Positions 23,048-32,034 of a DNA stretch of 64,000 bases are shown one piece after another. The translations under genes and the position numbers were made by a program. Each line of letters starts with the position of its first letter. Positions within the stretch are counted from its first letter, which is position 1. Origin of the DNA: Bryobacterales bacterium (lineage in GTDB: Bacteria; Acidobacteriota; Terriglobia; Bryobacterales; Bryobacteraceae); assembly GCA_003170295.1 (NCBI GenBank), contig PNAJ01000143.1, positions 62,001-126,000 of the forward strand, in the 5' to 3' direction. Below the pieces are notes generated by a model. It saw nothing but the letters and a program-made list of their open reading frames with translations. It had not been told where the DNA came from and did no database searches.

Positions 23048-25198
23048 GTGAAAACAGCTTTTGTATTTATTGGCGTATGTGCGGCTCTCTGGGCTGCGGT
23101 TACTGGTAATGTGCGCGGAGTGGTGCACGATCCCGACCATCGGCCGGTTCTGGGGGCGGAGGTGATGGTTAAGGCGAGCAGCTCGGAGTTCGTGCAGAAG
23201 CTCGCCACCGACGTCAACGGAGGATTCGAGGCGACGGCTCTGCCTGTCGGCTCCTACGTCGTGACGGTGAGCAAGAACGGCTTCGCACTGTCCGCGCAGG
23301 AGATTGTGATTACGTCTGGAAGCGCGCCGGTGCTGCATTTCCAGCTCACACTTGGTGCGCGGAGCGAGCAGGTCACTGTCTCTGAAGGCGTTCTGACGGT
23401 GGTTACTCCGACGACGATGGTCACCCGCAGCGAAATCGCGGGGACTCCGGGCGCGGATTTGAGCAACAGCCTGGCGATGATCACGAATTACGTTCCGGGC
23501 TCCTGGGTCACGCACGATCAGCTTCATGTGCGCGGAGGACACCAGGTGAGCTGGGCGATCGATGGCGTTCCCATTCCGAATACCAATATCGCCAGCAATG
23601 TCGGGCCGCAGATCGACCCCAAGGATATCGATTACCTGGAAGTCGAGCGCGGCGGCTACTCGGCCGCCTACGGTGACCGCACTTACGGCGTGTTCAACGT
23701 GGTGCCGAGAACCGGATTCGAACGTAACCAAGAAGGCGAGTTGTTCACTACCTTCGGCACGTTTCACCAGACTAACGACCAGATGAATTTCGGGAGCCAC
23801 ACCGAAAAGTTCGCCTATTTCGCGAGTGTGAATGGAAACCGGAGCGACTATGGCCTGGAAACGCCGGGTCCTGCTATTCTGCACGACCGCGTGTGGGGGC
23901 TGGGAGGAATGGCGACTCTCATTTACAATCGCGACCTGAACAACCAATTCCGGTTGGTGACCACGCTTCGGCGCGACGATTATCAGATTCCCAATGTTCT
24001 AGATCAAGAGCGAGAGCGCGACGCGCTCGGGAGTTTTTCGTGGATCCATACGATCCAGCCTGGCGTGCTGCTGACGGTCTCGCCGTTCTACCACTACAAT
24101 CGAGCCAACTATGACGGCGACCCCAATGACACGCCCGTCAGCGCCACGCAGCATCGCAGTTCCCAGTACGCCGGAGCGCAGATCGCTCTCAGCGCGGTGA
24201 CGAAGCAGCACAACGCGAGCATGGGGTTGTACGGGTTCGGGCAACATGATGATGAGAGCGTCGGTTTGATCGATTCCGGAGCCTCGCTGGCCGAACGCAA
24301 AATCTCCACGGGACATTTGGAAACTCTGTTTCTGGAGGATCAATATAAGGCGTGGTCGTGGCTCACTCTCACGGCGGGAGTGCGGCTGACGCACTTCAGC
24401 GGCGCGATTTCCGAGAATGCGGCGAGCCCGCGACTGGGCGGGTCGATTCGTATTCCGCGTTTGAAGTGGGTCCTGCGAGGTTTTTGGGGCGAGTATTACC
24501 AGGCGCCGCCGCTCTCGACGGTCAGTGGGCCGCTGCTCGATTATGCTGTGGCGCAAGGCCTGGGCATTATTCCTCTGCGCGGAGAGCGCGATCAAGAGCA
24601 CCAGGTCGGGCTCGCGATTCCCTTGCGCGGATGGGCGATCGATGTGAACAATTATCACCAGCGGGCGCGGAATTATTTCGATCACAACGCGATCGGTGGG
24701 TCGAACGTCTTTTTCCCGATCACGATTGCCGGAGCGCGGTTATATGGGTGGGAAGCTACCGTTCGCTCGCCGAAGATTGCGGGGCGCGGCGAAGTTTATC
24801 TGACGTATGCTTATGCGCACGCCGAAGGGGCGGGCGCGATCAGCGGGGGGCTGACGGATTTCTCGCCTCCGGCCCGCGGGTATTTTCAGTTGGACCACGA
24901 TCAGAGGCACACGCTTCACACGGGATTTCACTTCATCCTCCCAGGGAGGGTTTCCGCGGGCGGGGATTTGTATTACGGCTCGGGATTTGGTGACGGGTCG
25001 AGCGCGCATTTGGAAGGGCACACTACGTGCGATTTCTCGCTTGGCAAGGCGTTCGGGGAAAAGGTGACGGTTTCGGTGACGGCGCTGAATCTGACGAATC
25101 GGCGGTTCTTGCTGGATAATAGTCAGACGTTCGGGGGCACGCACTATGAGGAGCCTCGGCAGGTCTATTTGCAGGTGAGGTATCGGTTTCACTTGTGA
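23048..25198 (+). CDS. TonB-dependent outer-membrane receptor with CarboxypepD_reg domain (716 aa)
   Basis: A signal peptide (residues 1-18), an N-terminal carboxypeptidase-regulatory-like Ig domain (about 20-105, NVRGVVHDPDHRPVLGAEVM), a plug domain (about 110-230, with LHVRGGHQVSWAIDGVPIPN and IDYLEVERGGYSAAYGDRTY) and a barrel that ends VYLQVRYRFHL. This is the layout of acidobacterial receptors that import siderophores, glycans or other large substrates with TonB energy. The start is GTG 23048, with GGAG at 23033; the frame extends upstream only through a family A repeat. Substrate is unknown. Confidence 0.9.
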   Translation: MKTAFVFIGVCAALWAAVTGNVRGVVHDPDHRPVLGAEVMVKASSSEFVQKLATDVNGGFEATALPVGSYVVTVSKNGFALSAQEIVITSGSAPVLHFQLTLGARSEQVTVSEGVLTVVTPTTMVTRSEIAGTPGADLSNSLAMITNYVPGSWVTHDQLHVRGGHQVSWAIDGVPIPNTNIASNVGPQIDPKDIDYLEVERGGYSAAYGDRTYGVFNVVPRTGFERNQEGELFTTFGTFHQTNDQMNFGSHTEKFAYFASVNGNRSDYGLETPGPAILHDRVWGLGGMATLIYNRDLNNQFRLVTTLRRDDYQIPNVLDQERERDALGSFSWIHTIQPGVLLTVSPFYHYNRANYDGDPNDTPVSATQHRSSQYAGAQIALSAVTKQHNASMGLYGFGQHDDESVGLIDSGASLAERKISTGHLETLFLEDQYKAWSWLTLTAGVRLTHFSGAISENAASPRLGGSIRIPRLKWVLRGFWGEYYQAPPLSTVSGPLLDYAVAQGLGIIPLRGERDQEHQVGLAIPLRGWAIDVNNYHQRARNYFDHNAIGGSNVFFPITIAGARLYGWEATVRSPKIAGRGEVYLTYAYAHAEGAGAISGGLTDFSPPARGYFQLDHDQRHTLHTGFHFILPGRVSAGGDLYYGSGFGDGSSAHLEGHTTCDFSLGKAFGEKVTVSVTALNLTNRRFLLDNSQTFGGTHYEEPRQVYLQVRYRFHL

Positions 25199-25351
25199 AC
25201 CGCCTGCGCTCGGTTCGCGTCACCTCGGGGACAGTCCGCTATGGTACGAAGTGCGAAATTCGAGACTGCAAGGAAGCAGCACACTGCGCGCGCCCGTCGC
25301 GCAGCCCGTCGGCATAAGTTCGCGAAACGCTAAGCCCAAGAAGTGTTGTGC

Positions 25352-25570
25352 ATGACGAAGCGATTCCTTCTATTGTTCCTCGTGTTCGCGGCGATGCTCT
25401 CGCCCGCCTCCGCGAAGGGCCATTCTCACTCGCACTCACATTCCCACTCTAAGGGCCACGGCAATAACAAGGAGAGGTCGAGGTCGAAGTCGATAATCCA
25501 TAGCAGCAAATCCTGCTCTTCGCAAGAAACGCGCCGCAAGGTCCCCTGTAACAAAGTCCTGAAGCCTTAG
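25352..25570 (+). CDS. Small secreted His-rich protein (72 aa)
   Basis: A signal peptide (MTKRFLLLFLVFAAMLSPAS, cleaved near ASA-KG) is followed by a run of alternating His and Ser (HSHSHSHSHS) and a basic tail. The His-Ser stretch could bind Ni, Zn or Cu ions. It stands alone between the receptor gene and tal-pgi. There is a risk of chance coding in such a short frame, but the clear signal peptide supports a real gene. In 25199-25351 I see no gene. Confidence 0.5.
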   Translation: MTKRFLLLFLVFAAMLSPASAKGHSHSHSHSHSKGHGNNKERSRSKSIIHSSKSCSSQETRRKVPCNKVLKP

Positions 25571-25606
25571 CCCCAAGAATCCCTCTAAACTGGAAGAGAG
25601 GAATAC

Positions 25607-28363
25607 ATGACTCCTTCCACTCACGTTGAGAATCGTCTTACCGAGCTTGCTCAGTTCGGGCAATCTGTTTGGCTTGATAACATCCGCCGCGATCTTCTGA
25701 CTACCGGAGCGCTAGCCCGCATGGTGGAGCAGGATGGCCTCGGCGGCGTCACCTCCAACCCCGCGATTTTCGAAAAAGCCATCGTCGGAAGCAACGATTA
25801 TTCGGACCTTCTCGCCGAGCTTCAGAAGAACAAGGATCTCGACGCCAAGGCGATCTACGAGCGCATCGCGATTCGCGATATTCAGGACGCAGCCGACGTG
25901 CTGCGCGTCGTTTACGATCGAACGAAGCGCCGGGACGGTTATGTCAGCCTCGAAGTTTCTCCATTTCTCGCCAATGAAACCAAGGCGACTATCGAGGAAG
26001 CGCGCCGTCTTTGGAAAGCCGTAAACCGGCCCAATTTGATGATAAAAATCCCCGGCACCTCCGCCGGTATTCCCGCCGTTGAAACCGCGATTTCCGAAGG
26101 CATCAACGTTAACGTGACTTTGCTTTTTTCGCGGGAAGTGTACGCGGAAGTTGCGCATGCGTATATTCGAGGCCTGGAAAAGTGCGCCGACCCGTCGCGC
26201 GTCGCGAGCGTCGCCAGTTTTTTTGTCAGCCGCATCGACGCAGCGGTCGAGCGTTACACCAAGGATGAATCGTTGCTCGGCCGTGTTGCGATTGCCAACG
26301 CCAAGCTCGCCTATCAACGATACTTACAGATCTTCTCGGGGCCAGAATGGGAGGCGCTCGAAGCCCGCGGCGCGATGACGCAGCGCGTGCTCTGGGCCAG
26401 TACTTCAACCAAGAGCGCAAAAATGCGCGATGTCGTTTACGTCGAGGAACTTATCGGACCGGACACAGTCAACACGATTCCTCCCGCGACGCTCGACGCC
26501 TTCCGCGATCACGGCCAGGCCCGCGCCTCGCTCGAATCGGGAATTGAAGAAGCCAAAGAAGTTATGGCCAAACTTGCGGCGGCCGGAATCTCGATTGATA
26601 AGATCACGGCCGATCTGGTCACGCAAGGAGTCAAGCTCTTCGCGGAGCCGTTTGACAAATTGTTGAATACCGTCGATCCGAAATGCAAGCTGCCGTTAGG
26701 TCCGATCAACCCAATGACTTATACGCTTGCACCCGCGGAATCGGCAGCCGTAGCGGCGGCGATCGAGAGTTGGAACATCGGCGGAAAAACACGCCGCCTG
26801 TGGGCTCGCGACGCATCGCTCTGGACCGGTGCGGATGAGGACAAATGGCTCGGCTGGTTGTCGGTTGCCGATATTCAACTGGCGCAGCGTCAACAGTTTG
26901 AGCAAATCGCGAAAGATGTAAAAGCGGGCGGTTTCACGCACGCATTGCTGCTCGGAATGGGCGGATCGAGCCTATGCGTCGAGGTTTTGAAACTCTCCTT
27001 CGGCGATCAGCCAGGATTTCCGAAGATGCATGTGCTCGATTCCACCGATCCAGCGCAGATACGCGCGATTGAGTCGCAGATCGATGTAAAGAAGACACTT
27101 TTCATCGTTTCCAGCAAGTCCGGATCGACGCTCGAACCGAATATCTTCAAGCAATATTTCTATGAGCGCTCCGGCCGTGACGGCAGCCACTTTTTTGCCA
27201 TCACCGATCCTGGTTCGAAAATGCAGCAAGTGGCGGAGGCTGATCGCTTCCGCAGCATTTTCTATGGCTTGCCGTCTATAGGCGGACGCTACTCGGCGCT
27301 ATCGGATTTCGGCATGGTGCCTGCCGCCGTGATGGGAATCGAAGTTGGGAAAGTCCTCGAAGGTGCGTCCGCGATGGCTCTGGCGTGTTCGCCTTGTTCA
27401 CCAGTCGAGAAAAACCCCGGTGTTTTGTTGGGGATACTGCTTGGCACGCTGGCCAAGGGCGGCCGGGATAAAGTCACGGTCGTCGCATCGCCGGGGATTC
27501 ACGACCTAGGCGCGTGGCTCGAACAGTTGCTCGCCGAATCAACAGGGAAGGACGGTAAGGGACTGGTTCCGGTCGACCGCGAGATACTCGGCGGACCGGA
27601 AGTTTATGGAAAAGATAGAGTTTTCGTCTATGTCCGCCTTGATGCCACCCACGATGCAGCCGTCGAAGCACTCGCCGCAGCCGGGCAGCCGGTAATTCGC
27701 ATATCAATGTCGAGCGCCTACGATCTGGGCCAGGAATTCCTCCGCTGGGAGATCGCGACGGCGGTCGCCGGGTCGATTCTCGGAATTAACGCATTTAACC
27801 AGCCGGACGTCGAGGCGAGCAAAATCGCGACCAAAAAACTGACCACGGAGTTCGAGGAAAAGGGTTCGCTGCCAGCCGAAAAACCGGTTTTGGTGGAAGA
27901 TGGCATATCCTTATTTGGCCTTAAAGGGGCAAAAACACTCGAAAACAGCCTCCGAGAACACCTTAATTCGCTAAAAAACGGCGATTATTTCGCGTTGTTG
28001 GCGTACATTCAGATGAACGAAGAACACGAATCCGCGCTCGAATCCATCCGCACGATGGTTCGCGACAAGAAGCATGTTGCCACCTGCCTCGGATTCGGGC
28101 CGCGATTCCTGCATTCAACGGGCCAGGCTTACAAAGGTGGACCGAACAGCGGAGTGTTCCTGCAAATCACGGCGGACGATGCCGAGGATCTGCAAGTTCC
28201 GGGGCAAAAATACACCTTCGGCGTGGTGAAAGCAGCGCAGGCGCGCGGCGATTTACAAGTGCTGGTAGAACGCGGACGCCGCGCGCTGCGAATTCACTTG
28301 GGGTCGGACGTTCGTTACGGACTGTCAAAACTGGCTTCGGCGATGGGCCGCGCGCTACAATAG
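25607..28363 (+). CDS. Bifunctional transaldolase / glucose-6-phosphate isomerase (918 aa)
   Basis: A fusion of two sugar-phosphate enzymes. Residues 1-365: transaldolase (VTSNPAIFEKAI, NLMIKIPGTSAGIPA with the Schiff-base lysine, NVNVTLLFS), which links the pentose phosphate pathway and glycolysis. Residues about 390-918: a phosphoglucose isomerase/SIS type domain (ALLLGMGGSSLCVEVL, FIVSSKSGSTLEPN, GGRYSALSDFGMVPAAVMG). The tal-pgi fusion is known from several bacterial groups including acidobacteria, where the halves probably channel flux between the two pathways. Ribosome binding site GAGAGG (25595-25600) precedes the ATG by 6 nt. Confidence 0.93.
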   Translation: MTPSTHVENRLTELAQFGQSVWLDNIRRDLLTTGALARMVEQDGLGGVTSNPAIFEKAIVGSNDYSDLLAELQKNKDLDAKAIYERIAIRDIQDAADVLRVVYDRTKRRDGYVSLEVSPFLANETKATIEEARRLWKAVNRPNLMIKIPGTSAGIPAVETAISEGINVNVTLLFSREVYAEVAHAYIRGLEKCADPSRVASVASFFVSRIDAAVERYTKDESLLGRVAIANAKLAYQRYLQIFSGPEWEALEARGAMTQRVLWASTSTKSAKMRDVVYVEELIGPDTVNTIPPATLDAFRDHGQARASLESGIEEAKEVMAKLAAAGISIDKITADLVTQGVKLFAEPFDKLLNTVDPKCKLPLGPINPMTYTLAPAESAAVAAAIESWNIGGKTRRLWARDASLWTGADEDKWLGWLSVADIQLAQRQQFEQIAKDVKAGGFTHALLLGMGGSSLCVEVLKLSFGDQPGFPKMHVLDSTDPAQIRAIESQIDVKKTLFIVSSKSGSTLEPNIFKQYFYERSGRDGSHFFAITDPGSKMQQVAEADRFRSIFYGLPSIGGRYSALSDFGMVPAAVMGIEVGKVLEGASAMALACSPCSPVEKNPGVLLGILLGTLAKGGRDKVTVVASPGIHDLGAWLEQLLAESTGKDGKGLVPVDREILGGPEVYGKDRVFVYVRLDATHDAAVEALAAAGQPVIRISMSSAYDLGQEFLRWEIATAVAGSILGINAFNQPDVEASKIATKKLTTEFEEKGSLPAEKPVLVEDGISLFGLKGAKTLENSLREHLNSLKNGDYFALLAYIQMNEEHESALESIRTMVRDKKHVATCLGFGPRFLHSTGQAYKGGPNSGVFLQITADDAEDLQVPGQKYTFGVVKAAQARGDLQVLVERGRRALRIHLGSDVRYGLSKLASAMGRALQ

Positions 28364-28367
28364 CTCG

Positions 28368-29966
28368 TTGCTCAAGTCTGTTGGCTTTTGGGGATCCGTG
28401 GTTCTGTTTACCGGCCTGGGATACTTCGTGTTCCCGGGCCATACGTATCTTCAAGCGGATACACAAATCTACGTTCCCATGATGGAGCGGATCTACAATC
28501 CAGCTCTGTTTGTCAATGATCCGATGATTTCGCGTCCGTACCTTGCTCTGACCGCTTACGACGAAATAGCTACGGGCTTGCGAAATTATGCGGGTCTGGA
28601 TTTCGAACATGGTTTGAAGTTCCAACAAGTGGTATTTCGCGCCTGCGCGGCGGCAGGTCTCCTCCTGATCGCCTTGCGGCTTGGCCTTGCTCTGCCCGGG
28701 GCTTTCTTCGTGGCAGGCGCGGTGATCCTGAGTATCACGGAACCGGAACCGGTGGCTCGTTCGTTCGCTTTGGGGTTGCTGCTTCTGGGGGTTGGACTCG
28801 CCACGGAGGGTCGTTTTCTGGCGGCGGGCATGGCAGGCGCGCTGGGATTCCTCATCCATCCCACAACCATGGCGCCATTCTGGTGCCTGGCTGCATTTGC
28901 GGTGCTTCGGCGGACCGCGCGACCGATTCTGCTGGCGCCTTTGCTGCCAGCAATCGGTGTTCTATTGCTATTGATGCACTTCCAGACGGGTGGGACAGAG
29001 CCGATCGATTTTTTCCGAAGGGTCGATTTTTTTCAAGAGGCTCTGCAACGACGGTTCATAAGCATGAGCTTTGTTTCGGAGTGGAGCGTCAAGACGATTT
29101 TGGATCGCTTGTTTCAGTTATCCGTGGTAGGCGTGGGTTTCTGGCGGCTTCGCGACCGTCTGCGTCCTCCTCTTCGCGAGTGGCTCTGGGGATTCGCCGT
29201 GCTCGGCATACTCAGTGTTCCCTTTTCGTGGATCGTGCTGGACCAACTTCGTTGGGCGATGGCGGAGCCGTGGGACCCACTTCGCACGCTACTTTTTATA
29301 ACTCTGCTGGCCAGTATGTTGTCTGCGGCGTGCGGAATATTCGCCGTGCAAAAAGGGCTTTGGTGGGAGGCGTCAGTGTGGTTCGCGATCGCGCTCGCAC
29401 TGCCGGTGAAAGGATTGCTCGTCACCTGGTTTGTGGATCCATGGCTAATAGCTTTGGTTCTCGGACTTGTGGCTACGAGCATGACTGGTGTATGGCTGGC
29501 GGCCCGCACTCGGGGTATCGCAATGGTGGCCGCGGGAGTTTTGCCCTTCATCGCTTTTCGCATATCCGGGCTGGCTCCTGCGCCAAAACCCGTAGACTCG
29601 CCGGAGCTCAGGCAACTGGCAGCATGGGCGCAGACAACGACGGAGGAAACCGCCGTGTTTCTGTTCGCGGATGAGGGCAGCTATGGCGGTTCCGGACCGT
29701 TTCGGGCGCGAGCCCTGCGCTCTGTTTATGTCGACTACGAGGGTCGGGCGCTGGTAAATTACTTCCCGGAGTTTTCGGCGGAATGGGCACGGCGGTGGAG
29801 AGATGTGCACGAGGGCCATTGGCGAGCGGGACCGGAAGACTTTCAGGAACTGGCCGACCGGCACATCGATTTCGTGGTGCTCCGGAAAGAACATGCGATT
29901 CCAACGAAGCAGCCAGAGTTCAGCAATTCCCACTACGCGGTCTACCGGGTTCGTCGGATTTTCTGA
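28368..29966 (+). CDS. Polytopic membrane protein, possibly GT-C type (532 aa)
   Basis: Starts at TTG 4 nt after tal-pgi. About 11-12 membrane segments fill residues 5-405, followed by a soluble C-terminal domain (about 410-532) containing WAQTTTEETAVFLFADEGSY and IDFVVLRKEHAIP. The first periplasmic loop (HTYLQADTQIYVPMMERIYN) has an acidic residue soon after the first helix, as in GT-C glycosyltransferases and related lipid-linked sugar transferases. I do not recognise a named family; the GT-C idea is inference from topology. A tRNA gene follows 70 nt later. Confidence 0.7.
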   Translation: MLKSVGFWGSVVLFTGLGYFVFPGHTYLQADTQIYVPMMERIYNPALFVNDPMISRPYLALTAYDEIATGLRNYAGLDFEHGLKFQQVVFRACAAAGLLLIALRLGLALPGAFFVAGAVILSITEPEPVARSFALGLLLLGVGLATEGRFLAAGMAGALGFLIHPTTMAPFWCLAAFAVLRRTARPILLAPLLPAIGVLLLLMHFQTGGTEPIDFFRRVDFFQEALQRRFISMSFVSEWSVKTILDRLFQLSVVGVGFWRLRDRLRPPLREWLWGFAVLGILSVPFSWIVLDQLRWAMAEPWDPLRTLLFITLLASMLSAACGIFAVQKGLWWEASVWFAIALALPVKGLLVTWFVDPWLIALVLGLVATSMTGVWLAARTRGIAMVAAGVLPFIAFRISGLAPAPKPVDSPELRQLAAWAQTTTEETAVFLFADEGSYGGSGPFRARALRSVYVDYEGRALVNYFPEFSAEWARRWRDVHEGHWRAGPEDFQELADRHIDFVVLRKEHAIPTKQPEFSNSHYAVYRVRRIF

Positions 29967-30013
29967 TCCCGTACAAATCAGCGAGGTTTCAGCGGCTCGC
30001 CCGCGTCGCGCGC

Positions 30014-30019
30014 TACAAT
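30014..30019 (+). promoter_or_regulatory. Candidate -10 box for tRNA-Lys
   Basis: TACAAT lies 17 nt before the tRNA gene, at a suitable position for a transcript start near 30026. No clear -35 box was found at the right distance, so confidence is low. Confidence 0.3.
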
Positions 30020-30036
30020 AGAAATTCCCTCAGTTA

Positions 30037-30112
30037 GAGCCGGTAGCTCAGTTGGTAGAGCATCGCACTTTTAATGCGGTGGTCGCGGGTTCGAGCCCCG
30101 CCCGGCTCACCA
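30037..30112 (+). tRNA. tRNA-Lys (anticodon TTT)
   Basis: A 76-nt cloverleaf. The acceptor arms GAGCCGG and CCGGCTC pair perfectly, the D-loop has AGTTGGTAG, the anticodon loop CTTTTAA carries TTT (30070-30072), the T-arm has GCGGG-TTCGAGC-CCCGC and the gene encodes its CCA end. It reads both AAA and AAG. The family C repeat copy 33 nt downstream lies in a region that could have been an integration site, but no integrase is present. Confidence 0.97.
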
Positions 30113-30144
30113 TTCAACGCTTGATTAGTGAGCTTCAAAAACAA

Positions 30145-30189
30145 TGTCGACACGACTGTCGACACGGCACGCGTGGACGCGTGCGCCAC
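30145..30189 (-). repeat. Family C repeat (copy C1)
   Basis: On the minus strand this reads GTGGCGCACGCGTCCACGCG then TGCCGTGTCGACAGTCGTGTCGACA. It has two hairpins: GCGCACGCGT...ACGCGTGC and TGTCGAC...GTCGACA. Matching copies lie at 46656-46700 and 63569-63613, with a shorter one at 52445-52480. Confidence 0.75.
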
Positions 30190-30235
30190 GCGGACACTAA
30201 ATGGTTAGCGAACAAATCCCCTGGCATACAAGGAA

Positions 30236-30261
30236 ACGGGCGAACCCGAAGGCTCGCCCGT
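30236..30261 (-). terminator. Hairpin terminator of the phosphodiesterase gene
   Basis: ACGGGCGA and TCGCCCGT form a perfect 8-bp stem around a 10-nt loop, 28 nt after the stop codon of the minus-strand gene. Read on the minus strand it is followed by TTCCTTGT, a short T-rich tract, as expected for an intrinsic terminator. Confidence 0.6.
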
Positions 30262-30288
30262 CGCCGTTCCAGCTGGTTGTTTGAATCC

Positions 30289-31872
30289 TTAGTTATCGCT
30301 GCTATTCCCGTTTCCGTTGTTTGCCCTGCCTGTACCGGGAAGCACCGAGGTGCCTTCGAGCTGCACCGCTTGCAGCGCGCTCGGATCGAGGCCGAGCAAG
30401 TAAAGGATGGTGGGCGCAATCTGGGTCAACGTTACCGGCGCGCGGTTCTGACCCGGAGTAAGAGAGGAATGGACCACCAGCAGGGGTACGTGGGTCTCAT
30501 TCTCGTTGAATCCGCCGTGCTCGGCTTGGACGGCGGGAAGGGCTGTCGATGCGGCCGGCTCATAGTTCGTGCCGTTTTCCGGAATCACGATGATATCCGG
30601 CGTAGCGGGATCGACCAGTGGATCCTGGAACAGCAGCTTCAATGAGTCACCGCTTAAGATCTGCTGGATGTGTAGCGACTGTTCGTTCGCTTGCAGGGAC
30701 AATACGCTGGCCACGGCCTGAGTCTGCGACTGGTTCTTGAGCCAGATCAGCGCGGTGGTTTTTTCAGTAATCTTCGGAATGACCGTTGCAGGGAAGCCGG
30801 CCGGCGTCAGGACGCCCTGGATGGCACTCGTCAACTCGACGAAGCGCTCCGATGGATCGAGGGCCGACTCGCCGTGCTTGGCCATCAGAACAATCGCGGT
30901 CGTGTTGGTAAGGCTTTGCTGCTGGAGCGCCGCGACGATCTGGCCGATCGACGCATCGGTATGCTGAAGCGCGCCCTGAAGCGAGGAATTCGGCGTGCTG
31001 AAATCGTCCGCATAGCCGCCGCCGAGGGAGTCCTTTTTGGCTGCATTGATGGCCTGGAAATTCATCCCGAACAGCATCGGCACTCCCACATGGGTGGCGC
31101 CGCTGTGGTTTAATCCCCTGATCTCATTGAGGATCGAAGTGAGACGGAGATCGTCGAAGGCCTCGGTCATCCCGATGTCTTTGAGAATCGCGGTGCCGAT
31201 CTCGGGGGTGTACAGGTCCACGATTCCCTTACCCGAAGGGCCGTTTAAAAAATCGTAAGACGCGGTCTTGTCGGAGTAAGCCGTCAACCCGTGAACGCCG
31301 CGCACTACTTCGAAAACGGTGTTCACGCGGATCATGTTATGAGGGAGCACGGGAGTGCAGACGCCGTTCACCATCTGGCGCGGCACTTTGGTAGGGTCCA
31401 CCACTTCATTCGTAGCGATCGGTTTGACCGGGAGCGGGTCTATATCGATATCGCCCTTTAAGCTGAAAGTGGTTCCCGGGGTTCCGGTGCAGGTGGTATT
31501 CGTAGGGGCAAACCACGAGCGGTTATACGCATCGTCGTACCACATTCCCGTAACAGCGGGCGTGCCACCAGTGAAAATCCCCGCGGTAGATGGAATCGAG
31601 TCCGACGGTTTCGTGCTGCTGGCGTTGCTGAAAGTGATGCCTTGCGACGCAAGCTGCGCGATGGCGGAACTCGGATTGTTCTTCACCCATAGGGCGAAGT
31701 CTAGAGAGTGCATGCCGTCAATGCTGAGCACCAGCACGCGGCGAATTTTGGTGTCGCCCTGCCCATTGCCATTGCCGTTGCCGTTGGCGTCATCGCCATA
31801 GAGCGCGGTAACGCCCAATGTGGCCGTTAGGCAAAGCACGGTGGACACGGTCGTTTTTCTGATCCTCGTCAT
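30289..31872 (-). CDS. Secreted alkaline-phosphatase superfamily protein, type I phosphodiesterase-like (527 aa)
   Basis: After a signal peptide (SVTLCLTATLGV-type core, ending near ALYGDD) and a GNGNGNGNGQGD linker, the core starts RVLVLSIDGMHSLDF with the first metal-binding aspartate. The nucleophile region reads NASSTKPSDSIPSTAG, and the metal ligands recur in AKHGESALDPSER and QAEHGGFNENETHVPLLV. The layout fits type I phosphodiesterase/nucleotide pyrophosphatase-like members of the alkaline phosphatase superfamily. The start at 31872 is preferred over 31908 because GAGGA precedes it by 6-7 nt. The C-terminus repeats an Asn/Gly-rich tail (RANNGNGNSSDN). Substrate unknown. Confidence 0.82.
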   Translation of the reverse strand: MTRIRKTTVSTVLCLTATLGVTALYGDDANGNGNGNGQGDTKIRRVLVLSIDGMHSLDFALWVKNNPSSAIAQLASQGITFSNASSTKPSDSIPSTAGIFTGGTPAVTGMWYDDAYNRSWFAPTNTTCTGTPGTTFSLKGDIDIDPLPVKPIATNEVVDPTKVPRQMVNGVCTPVLPHNMIRVNTVFEVVRGVHGLTAYSDKTASYDFLNGPSGKGIVDLYTPEIGTAILKDIGMTEAFDDLRLTSILNEIRGLNHSGATHVGVPMLFGMNFQAINAAKKDSLGGGYADDFSTPNSSLQGALQHTDASIGQIVAALQQQSLTNTTAIVLMAKHGESALDPSERFVELTSAIQGVLTPAGFPATVIPKITEKTTALIWLKNQSQTQAVASVLSLQANEQSLHIQQILSGDSLKLLFQDPLVDPATPDIIVIPENGTNYEPAASTALPAVQAEHGGFNENETHVPLLVVHSSLTPGQNRAPVTLTQIAPTILYLLGLDPSALQAVQLEGTSVLPGTGRANNGNGNSSDN

Positions 31873-32034
31873 GTAGTTCCTCGGAACAAATTCATTGAGA
31901 TTTAACATCTATATGCTGGAGGTTAACAGCGCGGGACTAAGGGTTCCAAGGGAGGGAAACACCGAGAGTATGTAAGTTCTCAGGCTTACTTAGGTGGTAG
32001 AGGCAGTAATATCACTCTCTCTATGACCTGCGAT

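Noticed and set aside
30113..30235. Genomic island attached at the tRNA-Lys 3' end
   Set aside because: No integrase and no duplicate of the tRNA 3' end in the window; only a family C repeat lies nearby.
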